In this document: in pieces, positions 1 through 8,919 of the stretch | How positions within the stretch are numbered: position 1 is the stretch's first letter | Layout: every line of letters starts with the position of its first letter | NCBI GenBank assembly: GCA_944382965.1 | Contig: CALWOA010000011.1 | Span: 1 to 64,000 of the forward strand | Direction of reading: 5' to 3' | Length of the DNA stretch: 64,000 nt | DNA from: an uncultured Oscillospiraceae bacterium | GTDB taxonomy: Bacteria; Bacillota; Clostridia; Oscillospirales; Oscillospiraceae | The notes under the pieces: model-generated | Seen by the model: only the letters and a program-made list of their open reading frames with translations | What the model was told of the DNA's origin: nothing | Database searches by the model: none | Position numbers and translations under genes: made by a program

Positions 1-665
1 CTCACCTGGCCGGGCATTATGGCCCTGACTGGCCCGAAATTACGGCCCTGCCGACCCGTTACGGTGACAATCTGCAGGTTATGCGAATGATTCTGCAAAG
101 TGAGGATACAAAGGAGAACCGGGACCTTTTGGCGGAGCTGTTCCGCATCGAGCAGTATGTGGATATGGTACTTTCCTACATTCGTCTGGGAAGCAATCAG
201 ACAGATTTTGCCATTCAGGAATATGATCTCGACAGCATTATTCGGCAGGCAATCCGGCAGTATGCGCCCCAATTTGTTCGGCGCAGAATTCACCTCAGCT
301 ATGAGCCGGTACAGATGAAGGTACTGACAGATGAAAAATGGCTGCTGTTCATTATAGAGCAGCTTTTATCCAATGCCGTCAAATACACACCCAAGGGAAC
401 TGTCACCGTTACCGTATCTCCGGAGCAAGTGCTTACCATATCGGATACCGGCATCGGTATCGCTCCGGAAGATATCCCCCGCATCTTTGAAAAGGGATTC
501 ACCGGCTACAATGGCCGGGCAGACAAAAAAGCGACTGGCCTGGGATTATACCTGTGCAGTCAGACTGCCCATAAGCTGGGCATTGGCCTTCGCGCAGAAT
601 CGGTACCGGGCAAAGGCAGCACCTTTGCGCTGGATTTGAAGAAGGAACCCCTGGTAGTAGAATGA
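1..665 (+). CDS. Sensor histidine kinase, C-terminal part (BceS-like), cut by the window start
   Basis: The frame is open from base 3, so the N-terminal sensor and most of the dimerisation domain lie outside the window; the ATG at 81 is internal. What remains is the catalytic HATPase domain: an N box (LLSNAVKYTPKG), a G1 box (DTGIGIAPEDI) followed by FEKGFTGYNGR, and a G2 box (ATGLGLYLC). These are typical of the intramembrane-sensing kinases that control Bce-type antimicrobial-peptide transporters. The ATPase and permease of such a transporter follow at once, so I infer that it senses cell-wall-active peptides through that transporter. The response regulator is probably upstream, outside the window. 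Kinase identity is certain; the BceS assignment rests on neighbours. Confidence 0.9.
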   Translation, partial: HLAGHYGPDWPEITALPTRYGDNLQVMRMILQSEDTKENRDLLAELFRIEQYVDMVLSYIRLGSNQTDFAIQEYDLDSIIRQAIRQYAPQFVRRRIHLSYEPVQMKVLTDEKWLLFIIEQLLSNAVKYTPKGTVTVTVSPEQVLTISDTGIGIAPEDIPRIFEKGFTGYNGRADKKATGLGLYLCSQTAHKLGIGLRAESVPGKGSTFALDLKKEPLVVE

Positions 666-677
666 ATCTTACAAAAG

Positions 678-743
678 TGTCACACCATACGACCGGAATG
701 TCACGCAAATCGATGTCAGACAGACCGGTCGTTTTGCTATAAT
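678..743 (+). promoter_or_regulatory. Promoter with spaced TGTCA repeats upstream of the Bce-type transporter
   Basis: A consensus -10 box TATAAT lies at 738-743 with no good -35 box. In its place are three same-direction TGTCA elements at 678-683 (TGTCAC), 699-704 (TGTCAC) and 714-719 (TGTCAG). The first two are exactly 21 bp apart, two helical turns. This is what an activator-dependent promoter read by an OmpR-type regulator would look like. The regulator identity is inferred. Confidence 0.5.
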
Positions 744-774
744 CAGGCCATGAAGAAAACAAGGAGGTCATCAC

Positions 775-1536
775 ATGGCTATTTTAGAGGTTTCATGCCT
801 TAAAAAAATTTATACCACACGTCTTGGCGGCAATCAGGTGCAGGCGCTGAGCAACGTGTCCTTTTCGGTAGAGCAGGGAGAATATGTTGCCATTATGGGA
901 GAAAGCGGCTCGGGTAAGACAACCCTGTTGAATATTCTGGCAGCTCTGGATAAACCCACCAGTGGACAGGTGAAACTGGATGGGATGGATCTGGGAGAAA
1001 TCCGGGAGCAGGATCTTGCTTCCTTCCGGCGTGAGGATCTGGGGTTTGTATTTCAGGATTTTAATCTTCTGGACACGTTTACGCTGAAAGATAATATTTT
1101 TCTGCCGTTGGTTTTGGCAGGGAAAAGTGTGAAGGTAATGAACAGAAGACTGATTCCCATTGTAAAGAAGCTGGGTATTACCGATCTTCTGGAGAAGTAC
1201 CCTTACGAAGTGTCCGGCGGTCAGAAGCAGCGTGCAGCTGTGGCCAGAGCGCTCATTACAAATCCCAAACTGATTCTGGCGGATGAACCAACGGGCGCAT
1301 TGGATTCCAAATCCACCGATTCTATGTTGCGGGTGTTTGGTGAAATCAACAGAGACGGTCAGACCATCGTGATGGTGACCCACTCCACCAAAGCGGCAAG
1401 CCATGCCAGCAGGGTGCTTTTTATCCGGGATGGAGAAGTATTTCATCAGATTTATCGCGGTAATAGCACGAATGAGCAGCTCTATCAGAAAATCTCTGAT
1501 ACCTTAACGCTGCTGGCAACAGGTGGTGAAAAATAA
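775..1536 (+). CDS. ABC transporter ATPase, BceA/MacB type
   Basis: This 253 aa nucleotide-binding subunit belongs to the transporters that detach cell-wall-active peptides from their lipid targets. Walker A is GESGSGKTT at about residues 42-50, the Q loop FQDFN near 93, the signature VSGGQ at 146-150 and Walker B LILADE at 166-171, all intact. The ATG at 775 follows AAGGAGG with good spacing. Its stop overlaps the permease start by one base (TAATG), so the two are translationally coupled. Together with the kinase upstream it forms a Bce-like detoxification module; the particular antibiotic cannot be told from sequence. Confidence 0.93.
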   Translation: MAILEVSCLKKIYTTRLGGNQVQALSNVSFSVEQGEYVAIMGESGSGKTTLLNILAALDKPTSGQVKLDGMDLGEIREQDLASFRREDLGFVFQDFNLLDTFTLKDNIFLPLVLAGKSVKVMNRRLIPIVKKLGITDLLEKYPYEVSGGQKQRAAVARALITNPKLILADEPTGALDSKSTDSMLRVFGEINRDGQTIVMVTHSTKAASHASRVLFIRDGEVFHQIYRGNSTNEQLYQKISDTLTLLATGGEK

Positions 1537-3569
1537 TGAAGGCTGGATTTTATAGCCGTTTGGCGTGGAATAACATCAAAAAGAATGCCGCACTTTATGT
1601 GCCCAATATACTGGCAGGAATGGGATTGACCGGGGTTTTCTATATTTTGTCTGCGCTTGCACAGGACCAGAGCCTGCGTAAGGTCCCGGGCGGTGGGTAT
1701 TTGGCCACCCTCATGCCCTTTGGGGTTATCGTCCTGGCGGTTCTTTCGCTGATCCTGATTCTTTACACAAACAGTTTTTTGATGAAGCAGAGAAACCGGG
1801 AATTTGGATTATACAATGTGCTGGGAATGGAAAAGCGGCACATCGGGAAAATCTTATTCTGGGAAACAGCCATCAGCAGTTTTTTTGTTCTGCTTGGGGG
1901 GCTTGTCGCGGGCATTATCCTGTACAAATTATGTACATTGCTGATTTGCCGCATTCTGGCAGCAGACAGTGTTCCTGGGCTTTATTTTGTTTCGCTTAAA
2001 GCATTGGTTCTGACAGGTGGGTTTTTCTTTGGGGTATACCTGCTGACGTATCTTTTCAACCGGATTCGCATTGCACGGATGAATCCCACAGAGCTGCTGC
2101 AGAGCACCCACACTGGTGAGCGGAAACCCAAGGTAAAGTGGCCGCTGCTGTTGATCGGACTGGTTTCTCTGGGTGGGGGATATGCTATTTCCGTTGCTAC
2201 CAAGGATCCGCTGAATGCCATAGGGCTGTTCTTTGTTGCTGTCATGTTGGTTATTTTGGGCACATATTGTCTTTTTGTTGCGGGCAGCATTGCGCTGCTG
2301 AAGGTAATGAAACGCAATCAGCGGTTTTATTATCACAAAAAGCATATGATTGCGGTTTCGGGACTTTTTTACCGTATGAAACAGAATGCGGTGGGCCTTG
2401 CCTCCATTGCGATCTTAGCAACCATGGTTTTGGTCATGGTATCCACCACGGTCAGTATGTATAGCGGCATCCAGGATACGGTCAACCGGCAATATCCCCA
2501 TCAGATTACGCTGTCTGCCGGTTATTATGTGGATGGAGAAAAGGTTGATGTTCCGCGGGATGACTTTCTGGCCATGGCGCGCAAAAGTGCCGAGGATACG
2601 GGTTTGACACTATCCTTTACCCAGCAGCAGCGGTATCTGTCCAACGCATTTGGTTGGGATGGAGAAACCTTGTGGATGAATTGGAACCAGGAGGGCGGAA
2701 GCCTGATTGAATGTTGGTTTATCACAGCCCAGGAGTACTACAGCCTGACCGGTGAATCCCTGAATCTGGCGGAAAATCAGATCGCGGTTTATGGCCTGCC
2801 GGAAAATTCTCAAAAAATCGAAGGTTCCATTTGGATTGGAGACCGGGAGTTTGAATTGATATCTGGGTTGAACGGGTATCCGATTTTCATGGGAAAGAAT
2901 ACCGTTGTGGATAGCTTTGGATTTGTGGTCAGCAATGAAGACGTGTTTGCGTATATCCAGGAACTGCAGGAGGAAGTATATTCCGACGACTTTTCTGTTG
3001 TTTCCAGTAATCTCATCCTTGATTTTGCGGACGAGGATGCAGCCGCAGACACCTGCGATGATTTTATACAGAATCTTCGTGGACAGCTGCAGCAATATGT
3101 GGATGAAAATCCTGCTTCGGATGGCAAATACAGTCTGCAAGTAAACAGCAAATGGGATGCTATGGAAACGATGAAAGGAATGTATGGAACACTCCTGTTT
3201 CTGGGACTGATGTTGTCTGTGACATTCCTGTTTGCTACGGCTTTGATCATCTACTACAAACAGATATCGGAAGGCTATGAGGACAGAAGCCGCTTCCAGA
3301 TCATGCAAAAAATAGGGATGAGTGAAGCGGAGGTAAAAGGTGCCATCCACAGTCAGATTCGATTGGTATTCTTCTTGCCGCTTCTCGTGGCTGCGGTTCA
3401 CCTGGCGTTTGTGTTCCCGATTCTGACCCGCATGCCGGAGGTTCTGTTCCAATCCAACAAGGTATTGGTGATCGGGTGCATGATTGCTTCCCTGGGCATT
3501 TTTGCGGCGATCTATACCCTGATTTACAGCCTGACTGCAAAGAGATACTACAAAATCGTAAGAAGATAA
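1536..3569 (+). CDS. ABC transporter permease, FtsX/BceB type
   Basis: This 677 aa membrane subunit partners the preceding ATPase. It has the BceB layout: an N-terminal hydrophobic block (about residues 20-305), a large hydrophilic extracellular domain (about 310-540) that in this family contacts the peptide and the kinase, and a C-terminal group of membrane helices ending in LTAKRYYKIVRR. The EFGLYNVLGMEKRHIGK segment after the second helix is typical of FtsX-type permeases. The start overlaps the ATPase stop by one base. An intrinsic terminator follows at 3656-3683. Confidence 0.92.
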   Translation: MKAGFYSRLAWNNIKKNAALYVPNILAGMGLTGVFYILSALAQDQSLRKVPGGGYLATLMPFGVIVLAVLSLILILYTNSFLMKQRNREFGLYNVLGMEKRHIGKILFWETAISSFFVLLGGLVAGIILYKLCTLLICRILAADSVPGLYFVSLKALVLTGGFFFGVYLLTYLFNRIRIARMNPTELLQSTHTGERKPKVKWPLLLIGLVSLGGGYAISVATKDPLNAIGLFFVAVMLVILGTYCLFVAGSIALLKVMKRNQRFYYHKKHMIAVSGLFYRMKQNAVGLASIAILATMVLVMVSTTVSMYSGIQDTVNRQYPHQITLSAGYYVDGEKVDVPRDDFLAMARKSAEDTGLTLSFTQQQRYLSNAFGWDGETLWMNWNQEGGSLIECWFITAQEYYSLTGESLNLAENQIAVYGLPENSQKIEGSIWIGDREFELISGLNGYPIFMGKNTVVDSFGFVVSNEDVFAYIQELQEEVYSDDFSVVSSNLILDFADEDAAADTCDDFIQNLRGQLQQYVDENPASDGKYSLQVNSKWDAMETMKGMYGTLLFLGLMLSVTFLFATALIIYYKQISEGYEDRSRFQIMQKIGMSEAEVKGAIHSQIRLVFFLPLLVAAVHLAFVFPILTRMPEVLFQSNKVLVIGCMIASLGIFAAIYTLIYSLTAKRYYKIVRR

Positions 3570-3655
3570 GACAGCGGGAATTCAGTAATCAAATCCCGCC
3601 GCCCTGCGCAATTGCACCGTGATGGTGCTCCTCGGGAAAGAACATCTGACAGTGG

Positions 3656-3688
3656 AAAGGCCGTTGGATATCCAACGGCCTTTCTTTT
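3656..3688 (+). terminator. Intrinsic terminator after the Bce-type operon, also facing the exporter operon
   Basis: A perfect 28-base palindrome (3656-3683, AAAGGCCGTTGG arm) is followed by TTCTTTT on the plus strand. It lies between convergent operons; the minus-strand exporter gene ends at 3695, so it may stop transcription from both sides. Confidence 0.85.
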
Positions 3689-3694
3689 ATAAAA

Positions 3695-5560
3695 TTATGT
3701 TGTATAGTACTGGGCCTGGGCGTGCCAGAGCTGGTGGTATTTGCCGGTTTCCTCCGCCAACAGGTTTTCATGGGTGCCCTGCTGGATGACCGCTCCTTGG
3801 TGGAATACCAGGATTTCATCGCAGAATTTACAAGAGGACAGCCGGTGGCTGATGTAGATCGCCGTCTTGTCCGTTACGATGTCATTAAATTTGCTGTAAA
3901 TTTCCGCCTCCGCAATGGGGTCCAGGGCTGCCGTCGGCTCGTCCAGAATGATAAAGGGGGCGTCTTTGTACAGCGCCCGGGCAATGGCGATTTTCTGGGC
4001 TTCCCCGCCGGACACTTCCACGCCGTTTTCCCCAAACTCCTTGTAGAGCATGGTATCCAGGCCTTGGGGAAGGGTTTCCAGCCGCTCTCCAAATCCCGCA
4101 TCTTCCAGGGCTTTTGCTGCCCGCTGCCGGTCATAGTTCAGACTGCCGGAGACATTGTTTCCCAGCGGCTGGGACAGCAGCTGGAAATCCTGAAACACCA
4201 CGGAAAACAGCTGCATGTATTCCTCGTAGCGGTATTTGCGGATATCGATGCCGTTGAGCAGAATTTCTCCCTCGGTGGGGTCGTACAGGCGGCACAGAAG
4301 TTTAATGAAGGTGGTTTTGCCGCTGCCGTTCTCCCCCACCACCGCCATCCGGGAACCAACTTTGAACCGCAGATTCACATGGCGCAGGGCGTATAATTCG
4401 CTTCCCGGATACCGGAAGGAAACATCCCGGAATTCCACTGTGTAGTTCCGGTCCGACCGTTTCTCCGTGGTAAGGCTTCCCTGATACATGGTGTTGGGAA
4501 TGTCCAGGAACTGATAGATGGTACGCATGTAGGGAACATTGTTTTTCAGCGTCCCCGCCGCCTGAAGCAATAGCGACATGTTCCCGGACAGGGCGGTAAT
4601 GGCCCCTACGTACTGGGTGATGGAGCCTACCCCGAAAGCGCCGGCCCAGGCTTTCAGACAGACAAACACATACACCAGTCCCGTCAGCACAGCGCCGACG
4701 GCCCCCGATGCTGCCGCCCAGGCGCCCATGGGACCTTTGGCGCATTGATGCATGACCCCGCCGTGGCAGAAGGTCCGGTTTGTTTCCATATAAAACCGGC
4801 AAATGGTTTGCTGGTTGTACATCCGGAAATCCGCTGCCCGGGATTGTTCCGAAGCGGTAAATCCGAAGGCGCCGAATAACCGATTGCCCAGTGTGGCTTC
4901 CTGGGAAAACCGTGCCCAGTAGCCGGTGGCTTTGTTTTTGCAGAAGGGTCCCAATACGGTGACCCCGGTGAGCAGGAGAAGAGAAACCACCAAGAATGCG
5001 GGATGATTCAAAACCGTGAATCTTCCTGCGCTCTCCGGCACCGAGACGGTAAACAGGGAAACGGACAGTAAGCCGGCTCCCAAGATTCCGAAGAATCCTT
5101 TGGTCAAATAGGCCATTTGCCACACGAATTGGTTGAATCCCCAACCTGACCAGTTTTCATTCTGGCGAATCTGGGACAGCAAATCGTGGGTTTGAGTTTT
5201 GTCCATGTCCGCAAAGTCCATGCTGCGCAGTTTATCGCTGTAGCGTTTGTCCTTGTGCCGGTAAAATTGTGCGCAGGCGGCTTCCTGCCACCGGTTGGCA
5301 GCGCCGGTAATCAGGGACAGCAGCGCGGTCAAGGCAATAATCAGGATTGCCCACTTCCCCAGAATTTCCGGCCGGTGCAGGCCGGACAGTTCGTTCAGGA
5401 GCTGTGCCGACAGGAAAATGCTGACATAGGGGCTCAGGGCGCTGAGCAGACCATATAGGAAAATGGCGGGGAAAACCCCGGGGCAGTACTTCCGGATTTC
5501 CTTCCAGGCCCGCAGATGAACCGCTGCGGTTTCCTTCCAGGTAATGGTATCACGTTTCAT
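3695..5560 (-). CDS. Heterodimeric ABC exporter subunit (membrane plus ATPase domain), second gene
   Basis: This 621 aa half-transporter has an N-terminal membrane domain (about residues 1-330) and a C-terminal ATPase domain. Walker A is GENGSGKTT, the signature VSGGEAQK, Walker B FIILDEPTAALD with the catalytic Glu, and the switch His is in SHRLSS. I start it at the ATG at 5560 (MKRDTITWK); the frame is open further upstream but that part overlaps the preceding gene. With this start it overlaps that gene by 11 bases, a sign of coupled translation and a heterodimer. The substrate is unknown. A GHKL kinase and LytTR regulator upstream suggest peptide or antimicrobial export. Confidence 0.88.
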   Translation of the reverse strand: MKRDTITWKETAAVHLRAWKEIRKYCPGVFPAIFLYGLLSALSPYVSIFLSAQLLNELSGLHRPEILGKWAILIIALTALLSLITGAANRWQEAACAQFYRHKDKRYSDKLRSMDFADMDKTQTHDLLSQIRQNENWSGWGFNQFVWQMAYLTKGFFGILGAGLLSVSLFTVSVPESAGRFTVLNHPAFLVVSLLLLTGVTVLGPFCKNKATGYWARFSQEATLGNRLFGAFGFTASEQSRAADFRMYNQQTICRFYMETNRTFCHGGVMHQCAKGPMGAWAAASGAVGAVLTGLVYVFVCLKAWAGAFGVGSITQYVGAITALSGNMSLLLQAAGTLKNNVPYMRTIYQFLDIPNTMYQGSLTTEKRSDRNYTVEFRDVSFRYPGSELYALRHVNLRFKVGSRMAVVGENGSGKTTFIKLLCRLYDPTEGEILLNGIDIRKYRYEEYMQLFSVVFQDFQLLSQPLGNNVSGSLNYDRQRAAKALEDAGFGERLETLPQGLDTMLYKEFGENGVEVSGGEAQKIAIARALYKDAPFIILDEPTAALDPIAEAEIYSKFNDIVTDKTAIYISHRLSSCKFCDEILVFHQGAVIQQGTHENLLAEETGKYHQLWHAQAQYYTT

Positions 5561-7367
5561 CCTGGGCACCCCCTTCCTGATAGTACCGGGCCTGGACCTG
5601 GAACAGCTTGGCGTATTCCCCGCCCAGCTCCAGCAGCTGCTGGTGGCTTCCCTCTTCCGCAATCATGCCGTCCTGCAGGAACAGGATTCGGTCGCAGAAT
5701 CGGGTGGAGGCCAATCGGTGGGAAATGAACACGGAGGTCTTCCCCGCCGTCATTTCGCTGTATTTTTGGTAAATATCCTGTTCCGCAATGGGGTCCAGGG
5801 CGGCGGTGGGTTCGTCCAGAGTCAGAATCGGCCCATCTTTGTACAACGCCCGTGCCAGCATCAGCCGCTGCAGCTGACCGCCGGACAGCTGCACACCGTC
5901 TTTGTAGACTTTTTTGCCCAGATGGGTGTCGTACCCACAGGGGAAGGCTTCGATCTGCTGGGTTAACCCTGCCTTTTGGATGCAGTCTTTGACCTTGTCT
6001 AAGTTGATCCCATCCACAGCCTGGGCAACCCACTGGGCAACGGTGATGTCCAGATCCGAGCAATTCTGAAACACCGCCGAAAACAGGCCGTAATATTCCC
6101 GGCGGTTAAATTCCCGGATATCCGTGCCGTTGAGCAGCACCCGTCCTTCATCCGGGTCATAAAATCCGCACAGCAGGGAAACCAGTGTGGTTTTTCCCGC
6201 TCCGTTCAGGCCCACCACCGCCAGCTTTTCCCCGGGATGGATGGTCAGATTCAGATGCTTCAAAATGGGTTTCCGGGTACCGGGATAGGTAAAGCTAAGG
6301 TTTTCCAGCCTCAGCTCGTACCCATCTGCCTTTGGGATGGGTTTGCCCCCGGAAAAGCGGAAGGGTTCAGGATAATGCAGGTATTCCTGAACCACAGACA
6401 GTTCCAGACACTCTTTGTGCAGGGTGCTGCATTCGCTTAAAAAGGCGGTAATCAGGGCAGTAAAACCGGTGAAAGCAGAAAAATACAGCAGAAATTGGGA
6501 AGCCGGCAAACCCTGCTTCACCGTCAGAGCAATCAGGTAGCCGTATGCAATGGCATTTCTGGCAATGCCCAGAACCACATCCGTCACGCAGCTCCAGAAG
6601 TAAACCCGCTCCCGGCGGCAGATGAAGGCGTCATAGGCTCGCAGCACCCCCTCCAGAATGTCATCCAGCCAGGGCCCTAAGCCAAACAGGCGGATGTCCT
6701 TTGCCAGGGCGATGGACCGGGACTGCTTGGTAATATAGTTCAGCTGTTTGGCATACCCCGCCTCTTCTTCTCTGTGCCGGTAGCCCCATTCGTTGATGCG
6801 CCGGGTGAGCACAAAACCCAAAACACTGGTACCAGCCACCACCCCAATCAGCACCCAATGCAAAGACGAGAGAATGCCAAGGTACAGCACAATGGCGCTG
6901 AAGTTCAGCAGCAGAGCGGTCATGGTGTCCCAGAAATGTTCCGCAGGCTGCTGATTGCCGGAGCAGGCGTTCATGGCCTGTTCCTGCAGCTTCAGCACCT
7001 CCGGGTCACGGGTGTTGGGAAAGGATGTGATACAGGCCTTCTCATTGAGGTCATTGATGATGGCAGTCCGGACTTCCACCCGGTCAAACAGGGTGCCTTC
7101 ATTGATATAGGCCAGCAGGGCGTTGAGCAATATGAGCAAAAGAGAGAAAACTGCGATGCTGCCCAGCAGATCCCCCAGCGGCGCGGCCTGCTCCACCTTG
7201 CTCAGTACCACAGGAGCGATGAACAGCTGGCAAAGATTCAGCCCCAGCTGGATAGCAGCATACAGGAAACATACCCAAATGGTGCTTCTGCGGTACTTCC
7301 AGGCCATGCCCAGCATAAAGCGGACAGACTTACCCAGGCCGTATTTTGGTTTTCGGATTTCTTCCAA
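5550..7367 (-). CDS. Heterodimeric ABC exporter subunit (membrane plus ATPase domain), first gene, TTG start
   Basis: This 605 aa half-transporter has Walker A GLNGAGKTT, signature LSGGQLQR and Walker B ILTLDEPTAALD, with SHRLAST as H loop; both catalytic residues are kept. The start is TTG at 7367 (LEEIRKPKYG), chosen because AAGAAGG lies nine bases upstream. Its 3' end overlaps the partner subunit by 11 bases. The 97-base gap to the upstream kinase contains both a terminator-like hairpin and a possible LytTR-regulated promoter, so exporter expression may be controlled separately from the signalling genes. Confidence 0.87.
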   Translation of the reverse strand: MEEIRKPKYGLGKSVRFMLGMAWKYRRSTIWVCFLYAAIQLGLNLCQLFIAPVVLSKVEQAAPLGDLLGSIAVFSLLLILLNALLAYINEGTLFDRVEVRTAIINDLNEKACITSFPNTRDPEVLKLQEQAMNACSGNQQPAEHFWDTMTALLLNFSAIVLYLGILSSLHWVLIGVVAGTSVLGFVLTRRINEWGYRHREEEAGYAKQLNYITKQSRSIALAKDIRLFGLGPWLDDILEGVLRAYDAFICRRERVYFWSCVTDVVLGIARNAIAYGYLIALTVKQGLPASQFLLYFSAFTGFTALITAFLSECSTLHKECLELSVVQEYLHYPEPFRFSGGKPIPKADGYELRLENLSFTYPGTRKPILKHLNLTIHPGEKLAVVGLNGAGKTTLVSLLCGFYDPDEGRVLLNGTDIREFNRREYYGLFSAVFQNCSDLDITVAQWVAQAVDGINLDKVKDCIQKAGLTQQIEAFPCGYDTHLGKKVYKDGVQLSGGQLQRLMLARALYKDGPILTLDEPTAALDPIAEQDIYQKYSEMTAGKTSVFISHRLASTRFCDRILFLQDGMIAEEGSHQQLLELGGEYAKLFQVQARYYQEGGAQDET

Positions 7368-7396
7368 AACAAGACACCTTCTTTCGGGGGTATCGT

Positions 7397-7456
7397 ATCA
7401 TAAAAAATCCCCGGCAGCACGTTTCGGGGATGAATGGTGTGCTCCGGGGGATGAAT
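7397..7456 (-). promoter_or_regulatory. Possible LytTR-activated promoter of the exporter genes
   Basis: Reading the minus strand there are two identical copies of ATTCATCCCC at 7447-7456 and 7426-7435, 21 bp start to start. LytTR-domain regulators bind direct repeats with about this spacing. Directly after the second copy comes a poor -35 (GAAACG, 7420-7425), a 17-base spacer and a -10 TATGAT (7397-7402). A weak -35 abutting the operator is usual for activated promoters. The repeat sequence itself does not closely match the AgrA-type consensus, and the same bases can form a terminator hairpin. Confidence 0.5.
7401..7431 (-). terminator. Terminator-like hairpin between kinase and exporter genes
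   Basis: On the minus strand the arms ATCCCCG and CGGGGAT (7425-7431 and 7407-7413) close an 11-base loop and are followed by TTTTTT. It would end or attenuate transcription after the kinase gene. It overlaps the possible LytTR promoter. Confidence 0.6.
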
Positions 7457-7464
7457 TGCAAAAA

Positions 7465-8127
7465 TCAGGTGGTGGGCAGCAGAATTTCCGTGGTAAAGGC
7501 CCCGTCTTCCGAGTTGCGGCTGATGTAGCCCTCCAGACGGTCAACGATTGCGTCAATCCGCACCAGGCCGAAGCCATGGCCCTGGCCTTTGGTGGAGCGA
7601 AACAGCCTGCCGGATTTGGGAAGCTTCTTACCGGCGGTAAAGTTGGTGAAGGAAATGTACAGCTGGGTGTTTTTCATATCCATATACACCCGAATCAGCC
7701 GCTGCTGGGGCGGCAGCTGGAGACTGGCTTCAATGGCATTGTCAAACAGATTGCCAATGATGCAGCACAAGTCCAGTTCCGACAGGGAAAGCTTCACAGG
7801 GATATGGGCGTCGGCCAGCACTTCAATATCTTTGGATTTCGCCAGGGAGATTTTGGAGTTGAGAATGGCATCGGTCATTGGATTTCCGGTTTTGATTACC
7901 GTATCCACGGTAGACAGGTCGGTGTCCAGCTCCTCCAGATATCGGCAAATGGCCTGCCAGTCTTCCTTTGCGGCATAGGCTTTCATGGTCTGGATGTGGT
8001 TGCGGTAATCGTGCCGCCAGCCCCGGATCTGCCGGTACATATTTTCCACTTCTGCGTAATGGGTTTGAATCAATTCCTGCTGGTACGCCGCAATTTGCTT
8101 GTCAATTTTTTTCGATAACAGTCCCAT
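7465..8127 (-). CDS. Sensor-less GHKL histidine kinase (AgrC/NatK type)
   Basis: This 220 aa kinase has no transmembrane segment: residues 1-35 are a hydrophilic, probably coiled-coil lead, followed at once by the phosphoacceptor motif WRHDYRNHI with His39. The ATPase domain shows the N box GNLFDNAIEA (about 127-135) and a G2-like GHGFGLVRI (about 184-192). Normal AgrC-like proteins carry six or seven N-terminal helices, so the input must be cytosolic or come from a partner protein. It starts four bases after the regulator stop, with its RBS (GGGGTGA) inside the regulator gene. The exporter genes downstream are its likely targets. Confidence 0.88.
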   Translation of the reverse strand: MGLLSKKIDKQIAAYQQELIQTHYAEVENMYRQIRGWRHDYRNHIQTMKAYAAKEDWQAICRYLEELDTDLSTVDTVIKTGNPMTDAILNSKISLAKSKDIEVLADAHIPVKLSLSELDLCCIIGNLFDNAIEASLQLPPQQRLIRVYMDMKNTQLYISFTNFTAGKKLPKSGRLFRSTKGQGHGFGLVRIDAIVDRLEGYISRNSEDGAFTTEILLPTT

Positions 8128-8131
8128 GTTT

Positions 8132-8830
8132 TCACCCCAAGCTGATGATTGCTCGGTTTACCCCATCATATGCCCCTCTGGGCAGCGGAATTGCCGTGCC
8201 GCCAGAGAGCCGGATTTCTGATTTTGTGACCCGGCTGATTTGGGTCAGGTTCACAATGCACGAGCGCCCCACCCGGTAAAACCGTTCGTCCAGCATAAGG
8301 GCCAAGTCCCCCAGGGTCATTTTTACCGTGATCGGAGACCCGGCGTGAATGGTCACATAATTGCCCTGTACCTGAGCATAGCGAATCTGGTAGATGGGAA
8401 TGCGCACCATTTCGCTGCCAACGTCAAAGGTCAGAACCTTTTCATTCTTGGCGACTTTTTCTGCCGCACGGTTAAGAACGGAAAACAGCTTCTCTTCCTT
8501 TACCGGCTTCATCAGGTAATGCAGGGCGGAAACGTCGTAGCCCTCCGAAATGTAATCGGAGTATCCGGTGATGAACACAATTTGCAGGGTTTCGTTGTTT
8601 TGCCGCAGTTTTTTCGCCAGCGTGACCCCGTCCATGGAACCCATCTCGATATCCAGAAGCAGGATATCATAATCTGCTTTTTCCGCATAGTGGAACAGGA
8701 AATTTTCTGCGCAGGTGTAGGCATCGGCAGAAACCCTGTGACCTTCCTGGGAAGCCCAGCGGCGGACCATGTCCAGAATATATTGTCTGTCCGCCTGGGA
8801 ATCATCACAGATCGCAATTTTGTATTCCAT
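8132..8830 (-). CDS. LytTR-family response regulator
   Basis: This 232 aa protein has an N-terminal receiver domain (CDD near 8-10, phosphoacceptor Asp60 in LLLDIEM, conserved Lys in MKPVKEE) and a C-terminal LytTR DNA-binding domain (about 130-232, with RVGRSCIVNL near 200). I start at the ATG at 8830 because AGGTGAGG precedes it; a longer in-frame start at 8890 lies within the promoter. It pairs with the downstream GHKL kinase. A direct-repeat element with LytTR-like 21-bp spacing occurs upstream of the exporter genes. Confidence 0.92.
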   Translation of the reverse strand: MEYKIAICDDSQADRQYILDMVRRWASQEGHRVSADAYTCAENFLFHYAEKADYDILLLDIEMGSMDGVTLAKKLRQNNETLQIVFITGYSDYISEGYDVSALHYLMKPVKEEKLFSVLNRAAEKVAKNEKVLTFDVGSEMVRIPIYQIRYAQVQGNYVTIHAGSPITVKMTLGDLALMLDERFYRVGRSCIVNLTQISRVTKSEIRLSGGTAIPLPRGAYDGVNRAIISLG

Positions 8831-8861
8831 GTCCTCACCTGCCCCGGTATTTCTACCGAGT

Positions 8862-8890
8862 ATTATATTCTCTGGAGGGAATCTAGGCAA
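8862..8890 (-). promoter_or_regulatory. Sigma-A-type promoter of the LytTR regulator-kinase genes
   Basis: TTGCCT (8885-8890), 17-base spacer, TATAAT (8862-8867), about 30 bases before the regulator start. Confidence 0.75.
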
Positions 8891-8919
8891 GGGGATTTTT
8901 CCATGGGGGAAATTTTGGA

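Noticed and set aside
3695-5662. Longer 655-codon version of the second exporter subunit
   Set aside because: The extra 34 N-terminal codons lie within the upstream exporter gene and read as its out-of-frame sequence; the ATG at 5560 gives a normal length.
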